Positions 34,105 through 44,312 of a DNA stretch of 64,000 nt are shown piece after piece. The stretch is from Acanthosepion esculentum. Taxonomy: Eukaryota > Mollusca > Cephalopoda > Sepiida > Sepiidae. The position numbers were made by a program, and so were the translations under genes. Location: assembly GCA_964036315.1 (NCBI GenBank), contig OZ038487.1, positions 51,064,219 through 51,128,218 on the forward strand, read 5' to 3'. The number at the start of each line of letters is the position of its first letter. The stretch's first letter is position 1. The notes beneath the pieces were generated by a model. It ran no database searches and was not told the DNA's origin. It saw only the letters and a program-made list of their open reading frames with translations.

Positions 34105-34580
34105 TCTGATGCTATGATCTCGTTATAAACAAAGCAGAGAGTACTGAACTCCAGTCCTCCTATGTTACAGTGAATGCTGGACAATCTCCTCAGAGATGAA
34201 GAGACTTGAAGCAACACAAATGTAGTTCTACGGAAGGACGCTGAGAATATAATATGGATTGAGCAATCACGAAGCTTTAGAGAAAATGAAAAAAAGACAC
34301 TTGTACTTAACACTAGAAAGAGATAGTTAAAATTTCTAGGGCACATAATGAGGAAAGAAAGCTTAGATATATTTGACACACACAGGACACGCTGAAAACA
34401 AGAGGGACAGAAGAAAGCAGCGCATAGCCTACCTAATGAACTTGTATAAATGGTTGACAGAACAGGGTTTAGGGGAGATAATAAAAAGACGAAATTTAAT
34501 TAAGATCTACAAAGAAGAAATTTTGGAGAACTATGCTCGCCAACGTTCAGAAGGCACACAGTACATAGAAGAAGAATGAA
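34105..34580 (+). pseudogene. RTE-type LINE remnant
   Basis: Reads QRVLNSSPPML...MLDNLLRDEE, LRKDAENIIWIEQSR, KR-LKFLGHIMRKESLD and MVDRTGFRGDNKKTKFN. This is the same order as 18262-18750 but with fewer large gaps. Several stops and frame slips. Confidence 0.7.
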
Positions 34581-34644
34581 AGAAAGACGGCCACAAAAAA
34601 ACATTCAAAAGAACGATAACTGAAGAAATGTGATATTTACTAAA

Positions 34645-34668
34645 GAAGAAGAAGAAGAAGAAGAAGAG
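34645..34668. repeat. (GAA)n microsatellite
   Basis: About seven to eight GAA/AAG units. Confidence 0.9.
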
Positions 34669-34679
34669 TGATAGGGATA

Positions 34680-34935
34680 GTAATGGTGCGAATGTGGCTT
34701 AGAGCTACAAAGGACAGGAGCTATAATCGCGCAAGAAGATATTGCAGAGAAAACAGACTTAAACAGTGAATAATCGACTTAACAAGAAAATGGATTGCAG
34801 AACAGTGACCACACAAACAAAATGGATGGTAATGGCACAAGAACTAACTGGATCAACAAAGTAAAGGATGTTGTGGTGAGCCATGATCGCCCACGTTCCG
34901 AAAGAACACGTCATATGAAAGAAGTAGTAGTAATT
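34680..34935 (+). pseudogene. RTE-type LINE 3'-terminal fragment
   Basis: Matches the extreme 3' part of the family (AGAGCTACAAAGGACAGGA, TGTGGTGAGCCATGATCGCC, AGAACACG). Followed by AGTAGTAG at the usual end. Confidence 0.6.
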
Positions 34936-34985
34936 TAACCGTACCGAGAGGCAATCTGAGAAAAGAAAATGCCCCTTGTAAACAC

Positions 34986-35330
34986 CTAAATTCGGTCTAT
35001 TGAAGATGATGTTTCTGGTGAGCCCATATGGCTGGTAGCCACCGTAAGAAATAGCATTGAAATTGGAGAAGCTATTGACGAAATCCCTCGTGGCAACGGT
35101 CTATTGGGATTTTGTCTGGTGCAAAGGCGGTTGAAGCCACTCCTGCTCGCGCCGTCAAAGAAAAGAAAAAGAAAAAGGAGTGCACATTTAAATAATTTTG
35201 GATTGCATTGTACTTGAAAGGACAATAAAAGAACAGGAACCAAGAAATGACAAAAGATGACGTTGCATTTAAATTTTTGAAGATCATAATTTGACGGTGC
35301 TGGGATCCGTCTACTCAGGTTTTGGTTTTT
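34986..35330 (-). pseudogene. LINE C-terminal/3' fragment (antisense)
   Basis: The minus-strand frame has PSNYDLQKFKCNVIFCHFLV near 35290-35230, matching FPDNYNLQKCKC of 57.8-58.2 kb. The 35080-35170 part has a CpG-rich different 3' end. A broken LINE ORF2 terminus. Confidence 0.55.
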
Positions 35331-36500
35331 TATCTGAGTGTCCGCATTCCAATCGTTTAACAACACATCTTTTAAATGTAACATAAAAAATGTTATTTGT
35401 TGAAATAACATTTATATATTCTTTTCAGAGATATATAATAACAATAAAATGTTCAATTTTCTTTCTAGTAATGTTTATTTTATCAAGTAATTAAGTGTTC
35501 GTAGTGCTATGTGAAATGAGTGGACAGACTTACTTTATGACAGTCAGCCTAATGTGTTTGTGTGTTCGGAGACAAAGGTCTTAAACGGTGGCTGTTAGCT
35601 GTACTCTATTCATTGTGTGCCAGGGTGTGTTCGTACGCACGTGTAGAACAAACTGGCCTCCAAAATTCTTTTGAGCCCCGAGAAGCAGTATGCTTCTATT
35701 TTTATATCCGCAAGGGAGATCCAAAATCTAATTTCATATAGAGATGTGAACTTTTTGAATACAAGGTTTTCATTAATTAGAAATTAATTTTGCAGTGGTT
35801 CGCGAAAATCTTTTTCTCGAATTTGCAGAGGTGGTGAAAGAAATTATTATTATTTTGTAAATAGTCCAAAAATAACACATGATAGCTCTACAAGTATGTC
35901 CGCAAGTATTTTGGCAGTATTTGTTGTTTATCAAGCAAACTTAAACCTTCTGGCGGGTTTTACTGGTTGAAAAATTTATACAGAATTCTCATAACGGGAA
36001 AGCAAGAAGCCAGAAAGAGTTCCAAAATCGATAATTGTGATAGAAGAAACTATTAGCATAGAACTTACAGTTAACACCAGCCTTTGTAAACGCAGATAAC
36101 AGTTGACGAAACAGCAAATCATGTGAGTTACTTTTGCGTTAGGAATAGATGGGTTTGACCGGTTATTTAAATTTTATTTTCTCCAAATACTCTACTGTTA
36201 TTTTAGACAACCAACAACGTTTATTTTCGAGTTTTTCCAACCGGTTTATTTATTCTAATTTCCTCTTTTATTTTGTTTTTGTTGTTTTAAAAGAAAAACA
36301 GGAACTACTTAAATATACGGGTCCACTCGTAAAATAAATAGGTAAATTTCTTCTTTTGAAATAATTTTTGTAGATTAACAATCTTTTACAGCTTCCTTGC
36401 GCCGTGACACATGTCATAATCGAAAAATATTGATTTTTTTTATCGATTTAGGAGGGTTCGGTTCATAATAGCAATAAAATCAATATCTGACTTTTAGAGA
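35331..36500. other. Unassigned
   Basis: No gene. 35560-35680 contains CpG-rich TTCGTACGCACGTG wording reminiscent of the LTRs in this window. 36405-36480 (GCCGTGACACATGTCATAAT) resembles 21001-21020. No element ends found. Confidence 0.4.
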
Positions 36501-37245
36501 GTTATCAGAACGGTTAGAAATTGTTATCGAAATGGTTATAAACTGTTATCGGAACGGTTAGAAACTTATCGGGATGGTTATAAACTGTTATCGGAACGGT
36601 TAGAAACTGTTATCAGATTGGCTAGAAACTGTTAACGGAACGGTTAGAAACTGTTATCGGGATGGTTATAAACTGTTATCTGGATGGTTATAAACTTGTG
36701 GTAGTTAGCTCCTCCTAAGTCCCTTAATCCTTAACAGGGGTCTCTCTTCCCTGGCTATAAATACTGACTGACCCTTCGTCTCTCTCTCTTTTCCGGCTCA
36801 GGCCTTGGGCCGCCACCTCGCGTGGAGATGAGGTAAAATCTCTCTTTTTCGACTTAGGCCTTGGGCCGCCACGGCGCGTGGAGACGAGGTAAAATCTCTC
36901 TTTTCCCACTTAGGCTAATATGTTACCTCTCACAGATACAGCGTTTCCCAAATTCTGGGAACACGCTAAGAAAATACACGTACGTACGAACACTCACAAC
37001 ACACACACATAATTTCTCCATACAAACACTATGTAACTGTTCATGTCTTTGTGTAACTTGTTATTAATATACATTTGTTTACCCATATATATCGGTCTTG
37101 TTTGTTTTTCTCTGTCTTCTTTGGACTCAATTAAAGTCCAACATTCTCATGTAGCTAGCAGGAAATCTTAACCTTCTGATATCTCTTCACATCTTCATCC
37201 CTCGGTCCGCTACAAACTGTTATCAGAACGGTTAGAAACTGTCAC
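36501..37245. repeat. 22-bp minisatellite split by a solo LTR
   Basis: About nine degenerate units of CGGAACGGTTAGAAACTGTT-AT (variants with GGATGGTTATAAACTG) at 36501-36696 and one to two more at 37215-37245. The LTR at 36697-37214 interrupts the array. Confidence 0.85.
36697..37214 (+). mobile_element. Solo LTR A, copy 2
   Basis: 518 bp, TGTGG...GCTACA, flanked by AACT at 36693-36696 and 37215-37218. It has TATAAATAC near 36757 on the plus strand. An internal tandem duplication of about 62 bp (GGCCTTGGGCCGCCAC twice, GAGGTAAAATCTCTCTTTT twice, about 36797-36910) is absent from copy 1, accounting for much of the length difference. Element family unknown; a 4-bp duplication fits Ty3/gypsy or Bel/Pao. 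Confidence 0.8.
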
Positions 37246-37299
37246 GTTTGAAATTGCTCGTTACATCATGGATATCTGCGTACGAGAACAGACATTTAT

Positions 37300-37535
37300 T
37301 TATTTTTAAATACTCATTTCACTCCATGCAAGGCAGTAAAGCCACTAAGACACACGAAGGAGGTTACTGAGTGTGAACGAATAGGAAAAAAAGAGAAATA
37401 TTATTAAGAAGCAAACACAATAGAAAAATAATCAAGGAGACAGTATATAACGATTGACGTTGAATTTAAATTTTAGAAGATTATAGTTGGCTGGAAAGTA
37501 TGGAACCGGAAGAGAGTTCCACAAGCGAGATAAAC
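37300..37535 (-). mobile_element. LINE 3' end (antisense)
   Basis: ATTTCACTCCATGCAAGGCA, GCCACTAAGACACACGAAGG and GAGAGTTCCACAAGCGAGA are shared with the tails at 56930, 57810 and 62205. Confidence 0.65.
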
Positions 37536-37851
37536 AAAATATTTCTTATAAATTTTAAAGGAGAAGCAGATAGATACATTTTTGTTTCATTTGAAAAAGC
37601 AATAAGAATTTCTGGCGAAATATTTTATTTTCGACTTTTTTTTCTTACAAAGATTTGTCATTAAAAACAGATACATACCTTTTTAATTAAGGAACAGATA
37701 AGACGAGTAAATATATTTTTAATTAAAGTTGATCAGCTATATACATTTTTAATTAAAGAACAAATTTGAGATATATACATATTTTTAAACAAGCGATTGT
37801 TTGTCAGATTGTTCTTTTTTTACAAAAAGATTCCTTGTAATTAAAAGAATA
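37536..37851. other. Unassigned AT-rich sequence
   Basis: Contains three spaced TTTTTAATTAA-type motifs; otherwise nothing recognised. Confidence 0.5.
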
Positions 37852-38706
37852 TGTAGTGGAATGGTGCTAATTTTTGCTTAGTCGGGTAAAAATTATTATT
37901 GAAAAAATAGGGCTGCGTGATGAAATTAGCTGTTTCTTAACTATCGGTGTTCAGCAAACAGAGAATACGCATAAATATGACAAACAACAATAAATCTCAT
38001 TTCGGTAACAACAACAATAAAAATTTATATATCATAACAAAGCAATTTCTGTAGATTAAGATTTGTGAATGAAAGGTGTTTGTGGATTTTAAACTTTGTG
38101 TATAAAATCTTAGAATGAAAAATGTTAAGTGAATTTAAGTTCACTAAATGAAATACTTATTCAAAGTAAGTGTATGTAACTTTTATACAGTTTGTGGATT
38201 AATAAACTTGTTTAAAATGAAATTTAAACAGTTTGCATAGCAAAATTTATGTATTGTAAATTGTAAGTGTTTACTGACAAAGTTATCTTCCTTTGACTGT
38301 ATACTTTTTTTTTTGTCAAAGTCTGAATAAAAATATCTAACAAAAAACTGGACGAAAATTCGTTCTGTAGCTGAGAACTTTAATTTGGTAGTTGATAAAA
38401 TCCATTGTAAGAAATGTTTTATGGGTTCTGCTGAAGATAAATTCCGTGATCTAGAACTTTCAATATGCGATGAATGATTCCAGTACTGATGAGTGAGTGG
38501 ATTAGATTGAATTGAATTGGCTTGAATTGTATTGAAGTTTGTTTCGCGTTAAGAGAATTCTAACTTTGTAACTTCAAAGGAACAAGTGTCTTGGAGTGGA
38601 TTGGCAGTTGTTAGCCATGCGAAAAAAATCACTGAAGAAATGTGCTCGTGCATTGTATTTGTTTATTTCTTAATCACGTGATCGGATCAAGAACACGTTT
38701 CAAGAT

Positions 38707-38979
38707 TGTTATGGTCCAAATTCCTTGTACCACGGTGATGGTCCAAGGTAGAAGCAATGATGAATAACTCGAACACAGGTATGGAATAACACAGATATAT
38801 TACAAACAGAAATATATACATAGAAGTAGAAGTATTAGTAATGACTATCAGATTTGGTTAGAATGAACTATGTTGTCTCGACAAGTATCACTATTCCAAT
38901 GTTCTTACAATAATCCTCTCTGCTCCCTCTTGAGGCGCAGTATTTATAATGTCCGGAAGAGCCCATTATTATTATAACA
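38707..38979 (-). repeat. 3' LTR of gypsy element
   Basis: 273 bp. It lacks a 14-bp segment present in the other LTR near the AACA end. Contains TATAAATACTGCG on the minus strand as a likely promoter. Confidence 0.93.
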
Positions 38980-38989
38980 CCCCACTTCC
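38980..38989 (-). promoter_or_regulatory. Polypurine tract
   Basis: GGAAGTGGGG on the minus strand, abutting the 3' LTR. In this family the tract primes plus-strand DNA synthesis. Confidence 0.8.
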
Positions 38990-39039
38990 GAAGCTTTTGC
39001 GTAGCAGTGGTTTTTAATATTTTTTCCTCTTTGGATCTA

Positions 39040-40080
39040 TTACCAAAGGTTCCGTGAACTTCCTTTTTCTGGACGATTTTCGTGGTTCTGGTATTGTTTG
39101 CGGCATTTTATATCAAATGTATCGAAAATCGTATCCATCACTTCTTCCTGACGTGGACCGTTAGCATCCTGTAACAGTCTCTTCCTTATTTGGTTTATGT
39201 GTCTTCTATGTGAGAATTTGTGTCCCTGTACTATGTAAACCATATTCCCGATTCTTTTTTCAATTGTATCTTGCTCCCAGTAAGATGTATTATTTTTATA
39301 TGCTTTAAAAAAACCTTTTTCTCCTGGGTGGAATTTTCTTTTTGGTACGCACGACTGTGTTATTTGCTTCGTTTGACTTGGTAGCAATTTATCCATTACA
39401 GATCTTATTTTTCTAGCGAACATCACTTTTGCGGGTGTTAATGCCGATGGCGTAGCATTATTTGGCGTAATTCTATATACATGTAGAAATTTTTGTAATG
39501 CTTTTTCCGTAGGCACATCATATGCTTTTCTTAACGCTCTTTTGAGTGTATCAACAAATCTTTCCGCTTGTCCATTTGATCTTGGGTGATATGGCGGGGA
39601 TTTTATATGTTTGACTTGATAAATTTCACAAAACTCTTGGAAGTTCCCTGATGTGAATTGCGTTCCATTATCTGTGACTAGGCAATCCACTACTCCAAAC
39701 CGAGCAAACAGCTCGTGGAGGCAATTTATGGTAGTTTCCGAAGTAGGATTTTTGCAACGAAACACCTCCGGCCATTTACTATAACTATCCACTATGATCA
39801 AATAGTAGAAACCATCAATTGGTCCTGCATAATCTGCGTGTATTCTTGACCACGGACGATCTGTCTCTGGCCATGGCTTATGGATGATTGGCGGTGCTTT
39901 GGCTGCTAAGGAACAACCCTTGCATTTTTCCGCCGTCTGTATAATGTCCTGGTCCATGTTTTTCCAATATACATAGCTTCGCATCAGCGATTTCATTCTA
40001 TTTTTTCCTGGATGGCCCCTGTGGAAATCCTTTAGGATTCGCTTTTGTAGTGCTTTGGGAATTACTACCCACTTTCGTTT
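39040..40080 (-). CDS. Integrase domain of gypsy pol (intact frame)
   Basis: Open from about 40080 to 39040. The N-terminal zinc-binding part has KDFHRGHPG and AEKCKGC. The catalytic core shows D in HADYAGP, D in VTDNGTQF and E in NGQAERFV with exactly 35 residues between the second D and E (DD35E). The C-terminal part has FHPGEKGFFKAYK and W..DTIEKRIGNMVYIV, the usual GPF/Y-like region; no chromodomain is seen. It catalyses end-joining of the cDNA into host DNA. The pol frame is broken upstream, so it is not expected to be expressed as part of a full polyprotein. Confidence 0.92.
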   Translation of the reverse strand, partial: KRKWVVIPKALQKRILKDFHRGHPGKNRMKSLMRSYVYWKNMDQDIIQTAEKCKGCSLAAKAPPIIHKPWPETDRPWSRIHADYAGPIDGFYYLIIVDSYSKWPEVFRCKNPTSETTINCLHELFARFGVVDCLVTDNGTQFTSGNFQEFCEIYQVKHIKSPPYHPRSNGQAERFVDTLKRALRKAYDVPTEKALQKFLHVYRITPNNATPSALTPAKVMFARKIRSVMDKLLPSQTKQITQSCVPKRKFHPGEKGFFKAYKNNTSYWEQDTIEKRIGNMVYIVQGHKFSHRRHINQIRKRLLQDANGPRQEEVMDTIFDTFDIKCRKQYQNHENRPEKGSSRNLW

Positions 40081-40299
40081 TAAAGTTGCACATTATCGCA
40101 TAAAGAAAAGCTGTCCGATATTTGCTTATTTTTTTCTGCTATTTTTGCTTTTGTTTCTTTTATGAATTCATCATTTATTACTTCATTTTTTTATCTTTTG
40201 TAGTGTGACTGGAAGGTTTCGAACTGTACAACATAGATACAACTGTCCTGATATCTTCTTCATATCGTAGGGCTGCGATTACCGAATCTTCCAATGGCT

Positions 40300-40870
40300 C
40301 TGTTTTCGTTGGTATAAGTCTCGATTTTTTTCGTTGGTAGATATTCCAATCTGAAATTTTAGTTCAGAAGAATTGTACCCCATCTTAGTAACCTATTTGC
40401 AGTATAAACCGGTAGACCTTTTTTCGAACTAAATATTGTTAGTAACGGTTTGTGATCCGTCTGTAGAGTAAAAAACCTACCATAGATATATCTATGAAAT
40501 CTTGTGACTGCGAAAATAATTCCCAGATCTTTTTTCTATATTTGTGAGTAATTTTTCTCTGCTGGTAGTAAGTTTCTAGAAGCATGCGCGATGGGTTTTA
40601 TTGTCCCATCCAGCATTTTATGCAGTATACACGCCCCGACTCCATAGGCGCTCGCGTCACTTGCTACAATTATTTCTAATTTAGGATCGTAGTGTGCCAA
40701 AAATAAATCCGAAGTTATCGTCTTAATTATTTTGTCAAACGTTTTCTGGCATTCGTCCACTCCCAAACTTTTTCTTTCTTCAGAAGTTCGTTCAGTGGTG
40801 CGCGAAGTTTATGCATGTGAGGAATGAATTCCTAGTAGTAACTCACTAAGTCTAGAAAACTTTGTAATTC
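40300..40870 (-). pseudogene. RT thumb and RNase H of gypsy pol (broken)
   Basis: Pieces in different frames: a connection region (FIPHMHKLRAPLNELLKKE), DKIIKTITSDLFLAHYDP, SDASAYGVGACIL (RNase H first Asp) and KPIAHASRNLLPAEKNYSQI, then a shifted GIIFAVTRFHRYIYGRFF and LQTDHKPLLTIF. In-frame stops at 40832-40834 and 40359-40361 and frame slips near 40760 and 40535 disable it. Confidence 0.85.
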
Positions 40871-41600
40871 TGTTATGTTCTTAGGAACTGGCATTTGTTT
40901 TTATTGCCGTTGCCCTTTCAGTGTCTGGTCGTCTTCCTTGTTGATCGATGATATGGCCCAGGTATTTAATTTCCTTCCTGAAAAAATCGCATTTGTTTTC
41001 TTTTACCTTGAACCCATAGCTTTGTATTCTCTTAAACACCTCTTGTACGTGTTCCCAGTGTTGTTCAACACTTTCGCTATTTATCAATACGTCATCCAGG
41101 TACGCAATCGTGTACTCTAGTCCGGCGAGCATAGTATCCATTGTCTGTTGGAATATAGCCGGCGCGACCTTAATCCCAAATGGTAATCTTTGGTATTTGT
41201 ATAATCCTTTGTGTGTGTTTATGCACAGTAATTTTGAACTTTCCTCATCGATGGAATTTGTAGGTACGCTTCACTTAAATCTATTTTTGAGAAAAATTTT
41301 CTGCCATTTAATTTAGTGAATACTTCTTCTGGACTGGGTAGAGGATAGTGGTAATCTTTTATCGCTGCGTTCAAACCCGTTGAGAAATCAGCGCATACTC
41401 GAATCTCTCCTGATTTCTTTTTGACGTAAACCGTAGGTGCGGCCCATTGACTGTATTCTACTTTTGTCAATATACCAGTGTTTTCAAGTCTAGCCAATTC
41501 TTGATCAATTTTTTCTATTGACGCAAACGGTACGCTCCTTTTTTTCTTGAAGATAGGTTGAATGTTTTCTTTTACTTCGATATTTGCTGCCATTTTTTTT
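40871..41600 (-). pseudogene. Reverse transcriptase core of gypsy pol (broken)
   Basis: First frame (about 41593-41254): IRVCADFSTGLNAA, DYHYPLPSPEEVF and FSKIDLSEAYLQI (catalytic Asp of the first motif). After a single-base loss at about 41253 the second frame continues LPFGIKVAPAIFQQTMD, AYLDDVLI (the YxDD-type motif, here YLDD) and EIKYLGHIIDQQGRRPDTER. Another slip near 40890 leads into the thumb. Confidence 0.92.
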
Positions 41601-42190
41601 ACATCTTCCGAGACCTGCTGAAAATACTTTGGGGAAACTCTCTTTTAGTTTCTCTTTTAATTTATCTGCCTCGGTCGATAAGCTTTTTACATTTTGGCAG
41701 TACGTACTTATTGGTAAATCCCAAAGTTCGAATTTTTGCATCCAGTCCGTTCCGAATAAGTTTTCTGTATTTCTTAATACATACATTTTTAATTTTTTTG
41801 TTATTCCATTAAATGTCACATTAGTAATCACTTCACCCTCAAATTTTATTTTTCTCCCCGTTACCGACCTCGCAATTTTATCCGTTTTTAACATGGCAGG
41901 TTTGTTCAGTTTTCTCCATGTTTGAACCTTAATAATAGTTAAGTCCGAGCCGGAATCCAACTGTAGTTTGACTTTTCTGTTTTGCATTTCTACTTGTACG
42001 TATTTTCTTATGTTAGTCTCATCCGCTTGGTTAGTCCTCGTGATTCTTATTCTGCTTTTGTTTTCTCTTCTAATCCAACTATGAGAACTTTTATGTCCTA
42101 CTTTTTTGCATAATAGACAAGTTTTAAAACGGTATGGACAGTCTTTATACCAATGCCAAGTCCCACAGCTATAGCATGGACTGGGTGGTA
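41600..42190 (-). pseudogene. Nucleocapsid zinc knuckles and protease
   Basis: One frame carries CYSCGTWHWYKDC (CX2CX3HX4C), a second knuckle CLLCKKVGHKSSHS in which the final Cys is Ser, and then the retropepsin LQLDSGSDLTII (DSG in place of the commoner DTG) and LFGTDWMQKF. It should be fused to gag upstream and RT downstream. Both junctions are frame breaks at A-runs (42203-42209 and 41593-41600). Confidence 0.88.
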
Positions 42191-43045
42191 GTTTTTTTCT
42201 GATATTGACTTTTAGAAGTAGAAAATTTTGTTTTACCTGTTTTTGAGGCGGGAAAATTGGTTTGGTTTGTTTCTGAGGAGGGAAAGTTGGTTTGTCTTCG
42301 TACTTTACGTATGTGCGCGATGCCAGCTTCTTCTATATCTTTTGAGTCTTTCATCACACTGATGCATCTCTGGCAGTCTTCGGCTAGTTTTTGAAGTGTC
42401 AAATCTTGTTCACTCTCCAATTTTGTAAGGATTCTGCGTCTAATTTCCGCGTCTTTGGTTGAAACCAGGCCTTGGACGTATATTAAACATTTGAAATTGT
42501 CCGCGCTGAGTTCCGATAATTTGAAGTCATCACAATATTTGTTTACAATGGAAGCGAAAGTTATGTAATCTTCGCTGTCCTTTTTTGTTAGGTTCAGATA
42601 TTTCCATCTTTTGTGGAATAGTGAGGTATTAGGGCTGAAAAGTTCTGTTAGCAGTTTTATGGCTTCTTTGAAAGTTAACTCATTTGTTTTCCTCGGTAGC
42701 ATATAATCTACGAATTTGGTATATTCGCATGTGCCTAATTTTCTTAGTAATAGACGTACTTTTCGTGCATCTGACCAATCTCTGCAGTCAAATTCACATA
42801 GATCTTCGTACCTTCGAAAGTAAGTTGCAAAGGTTTTGTCTTCGTCGGGTGCATACGTGAAATCTTCGATAGTTCTCCAAATAGCGTCTTGTGAGAGAAC
42901 TGTTTCATTTTCGGAATTTTGCTCTTTATTTGAAATTACACGTAGCAATAATTCTTGTAATTCAAGATGTTTCTGTTCGTTTTTTTTGTTGCTGTTGAAA
43001 TTGGATTTTGATAAGTTCCACAATGGTTGACTTAAAATCTTCCAT
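42166..43045 (-). pseudogene. Gag of gypsy element (frameshifted)
   Basis: The likely start is the ATG at 43045-43043, followed by an acidic/amphipathic N-terminus rich in Q. The long frame begins only after an A8 run (42987-42980) and continues through a capsid-like region: FATYFRRYEDLCEFD, KVRLLLRKLGTCEYTKF, AIKLLTELFSPNTSLFHKRW, DYITFASIVNKYCDDFKL. It then stops just before the zinc knuckles owing to a second A-run slip. The start is chosen because it gives a family-like N-terminus; the long frame itself has only non-ATG starts. Confidence 0.8.
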
Positions 43046-43254
43046 GTTAACGTAATTTTGTGCAAGTATTTTACCTTAGTGTAACCTGATATTCTGGAAC
43101 CTGTGTATGCAAAAAAAATTCCTTTGTTTCCACAGTAAAATTGATGTCAAAAAGAAAGTAATTCTTTTTTTTGTGTGTTCGCGTAGAACTTGTTCTGTTT
43201 TTTGTTTTTTTTATAAATCTCACGTAGAACTTGTTTCTTACAGCTTACTCGTCG

Positions 43255-43418
43255 ACGGATAGCAAAAAAAAGGTATGTCCTCCGCGTAGAGAGTTCGTTT
43301 TTCTTTTGGGTTACCACGTCGCCACTTGTTATGTACGACGGATAGCAAAAAAAGGCATGTCCTCCGCGTTGAGAGTTCGTTTTTCTTTTAGGGGTTTCCT
43401 CGTCGCCACTTGTTACGG
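43255..43418 (-). repeat. 83-bp tandem duplication over the primer-binding site
   Basis: Two copies (start 43255 and 43338) of a unit beginning ACGGATAGCAAAAAAA and ending CGTCGCCACTTGTTA. The unit includes the primer-binding-site-like TGGCGACGAGG (minus strand, just inside the 5' LTR) and the first bases of the LTR. The outer copy is functional in position; the inner one is a duplicate. Confidence 0.85.
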
Positions 43419-43697
43419 TCCAAATTCCTTGTACCACGGTGATGGTCCAAGGTAGAACCAATGAAGAATAACTCGAACACAGGTATGGAATAACACAGAT
43501 ACATTACAAACAGAAATATATACATAGAAGTAGAAGTATTAGTAATGACTATCAGATTTGGTTAGAGTGAACTACGTTGTCTCGACAAGTATCACTATTC
43601 CAATGTTCTTACAATAATCCTCTCTGCTTCCTCTTGAGGCGCAGTATTTATAATGTCCGGAAGAGCCCATTATTATTATGGGTAAGTTCTCATAACA
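43411..43697 (-). repeat. 5' LTR of gypsy element
   Basis: 287 bp, TGTTA...TAACA. Followed by target duplication AAGAT at 43698-43702. Holds the 14 bp missing from the 3' LTR. Confidence 0.93.
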
Positions 43698-43828
43698 AAG
43701 ATTTTGACCGTATTTTGAATCTAAACACGATGCGTAGGCGTTGTTGCTACTTTTGATATATATTGACCAATCAGTGATGATTATTGTAAGATTTATGTCT
43801 GGAACCTGGTTTGCGTTTAGTTTGCACA

Positions 43829-44312
43829 AAATCTGTTATTAGCACATGTAAATACACAGTAAATATATTTAAATATTTTTTAACCAATGAAAACGTAGTT
43901 AAATCATAATAATATGATAATTCGCTTATGGATCACTGACATGCCGAGGTTAAACTCTATAAACAAACGGATATATAAAGATTTTAAGAAAAGATTTCAT
44001 CCTTTATTTAACATAAATAATTATTATCCCCCAATGTTTGTGTATCTGATTCTGAAAACAACTGCACCAAAAGTCAAAAGTCTTAAAAAGGATTAAAAGA
44101 AAAAGAGAAAACTTTTAAGAAAACTGTAAATTACACAGGTGTCAAGAGGTAAGTTTCAAATGTGACATTTGTAAACAAACTGCTCAGGTCCGATAAATAT
44201 CAAGGATCGATTTCACACAATATCGCTAATACGAACAGGACCCTCTTTTAAATTGACACAAAATCAATCCTTTTTGATTTTGACAAGTATCGCAGCATAA
44301 GGAAGGTAGAAA
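43829..44312. other. Unassigned AT-rich sequence
   Basis: No gene. Block 44200-44290 (GGATCGATTTC...AATCAATCC) may relate to the 21070-21366 foldback. Confidence 0.4.

Larger units (their letters stand above)
38707..43697 (-). mobile_element. mag-type Ty3/gypsy LTR retrotransposon
   Basis: Full-length 4,991-bp element. LTRs begin TGTTA and end TAACA, and target duplications AAGAT lie at 38702-38706 and 43698-43702. Order on the minus strand is 5' LTR, leader, gag with two zinc knuckles, aspartic protease, reverse transcriptase, RNase H, integrase, polypurine tract, 3' LTR. Protein motifs (CxxCGxxHW knuckle, ADFSTGLNAA...DYHYPLP in RT) are those of the mag-like clade. The LTRs differ at about seven positions plus one 14-bp indel, so insertion is fairly old. 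Frameshifts and stops make it non-autonomous now. Confidence 0.93.
37852..43828 (+). mobile_element. LTR-B copy 2, interrupted by the gypsy element
   Basis: Starts TGTAGTGG and ends GTTTAGTTTGCACA, like 29411-30285. Its two halves (37852-38706 and 43698-43828) together are about 0.98 kb. GATCACGTG-like and GACCAATCAGT blocks match copy 1 in order. It is the insertion target of the Ty3/gypsy element. No target duplication found, so ends are provisional. Confidence 0.5.

Noticed and set aside
41584..41925. Plus-strand open frames across the gypsy element (also 40875-41316, 42836-43030)
   Set aside because: Shadows of the minus-strand protease, RT and gag coding regions.
42203..42209. Canonical -1 ribosomal slippery heptamer at the gag/zinc-knuckle junction
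   Set aside because: The A-run is present but codon phasing does not fit a -1 X XXY YYZ slip into the downstream frame; simple indel or other slippage is more likely.
43231..43461. Small genes on either strand beside the 5' LTR
   Set aside because: They lie in the duplicated leader and LTR and have no domain.
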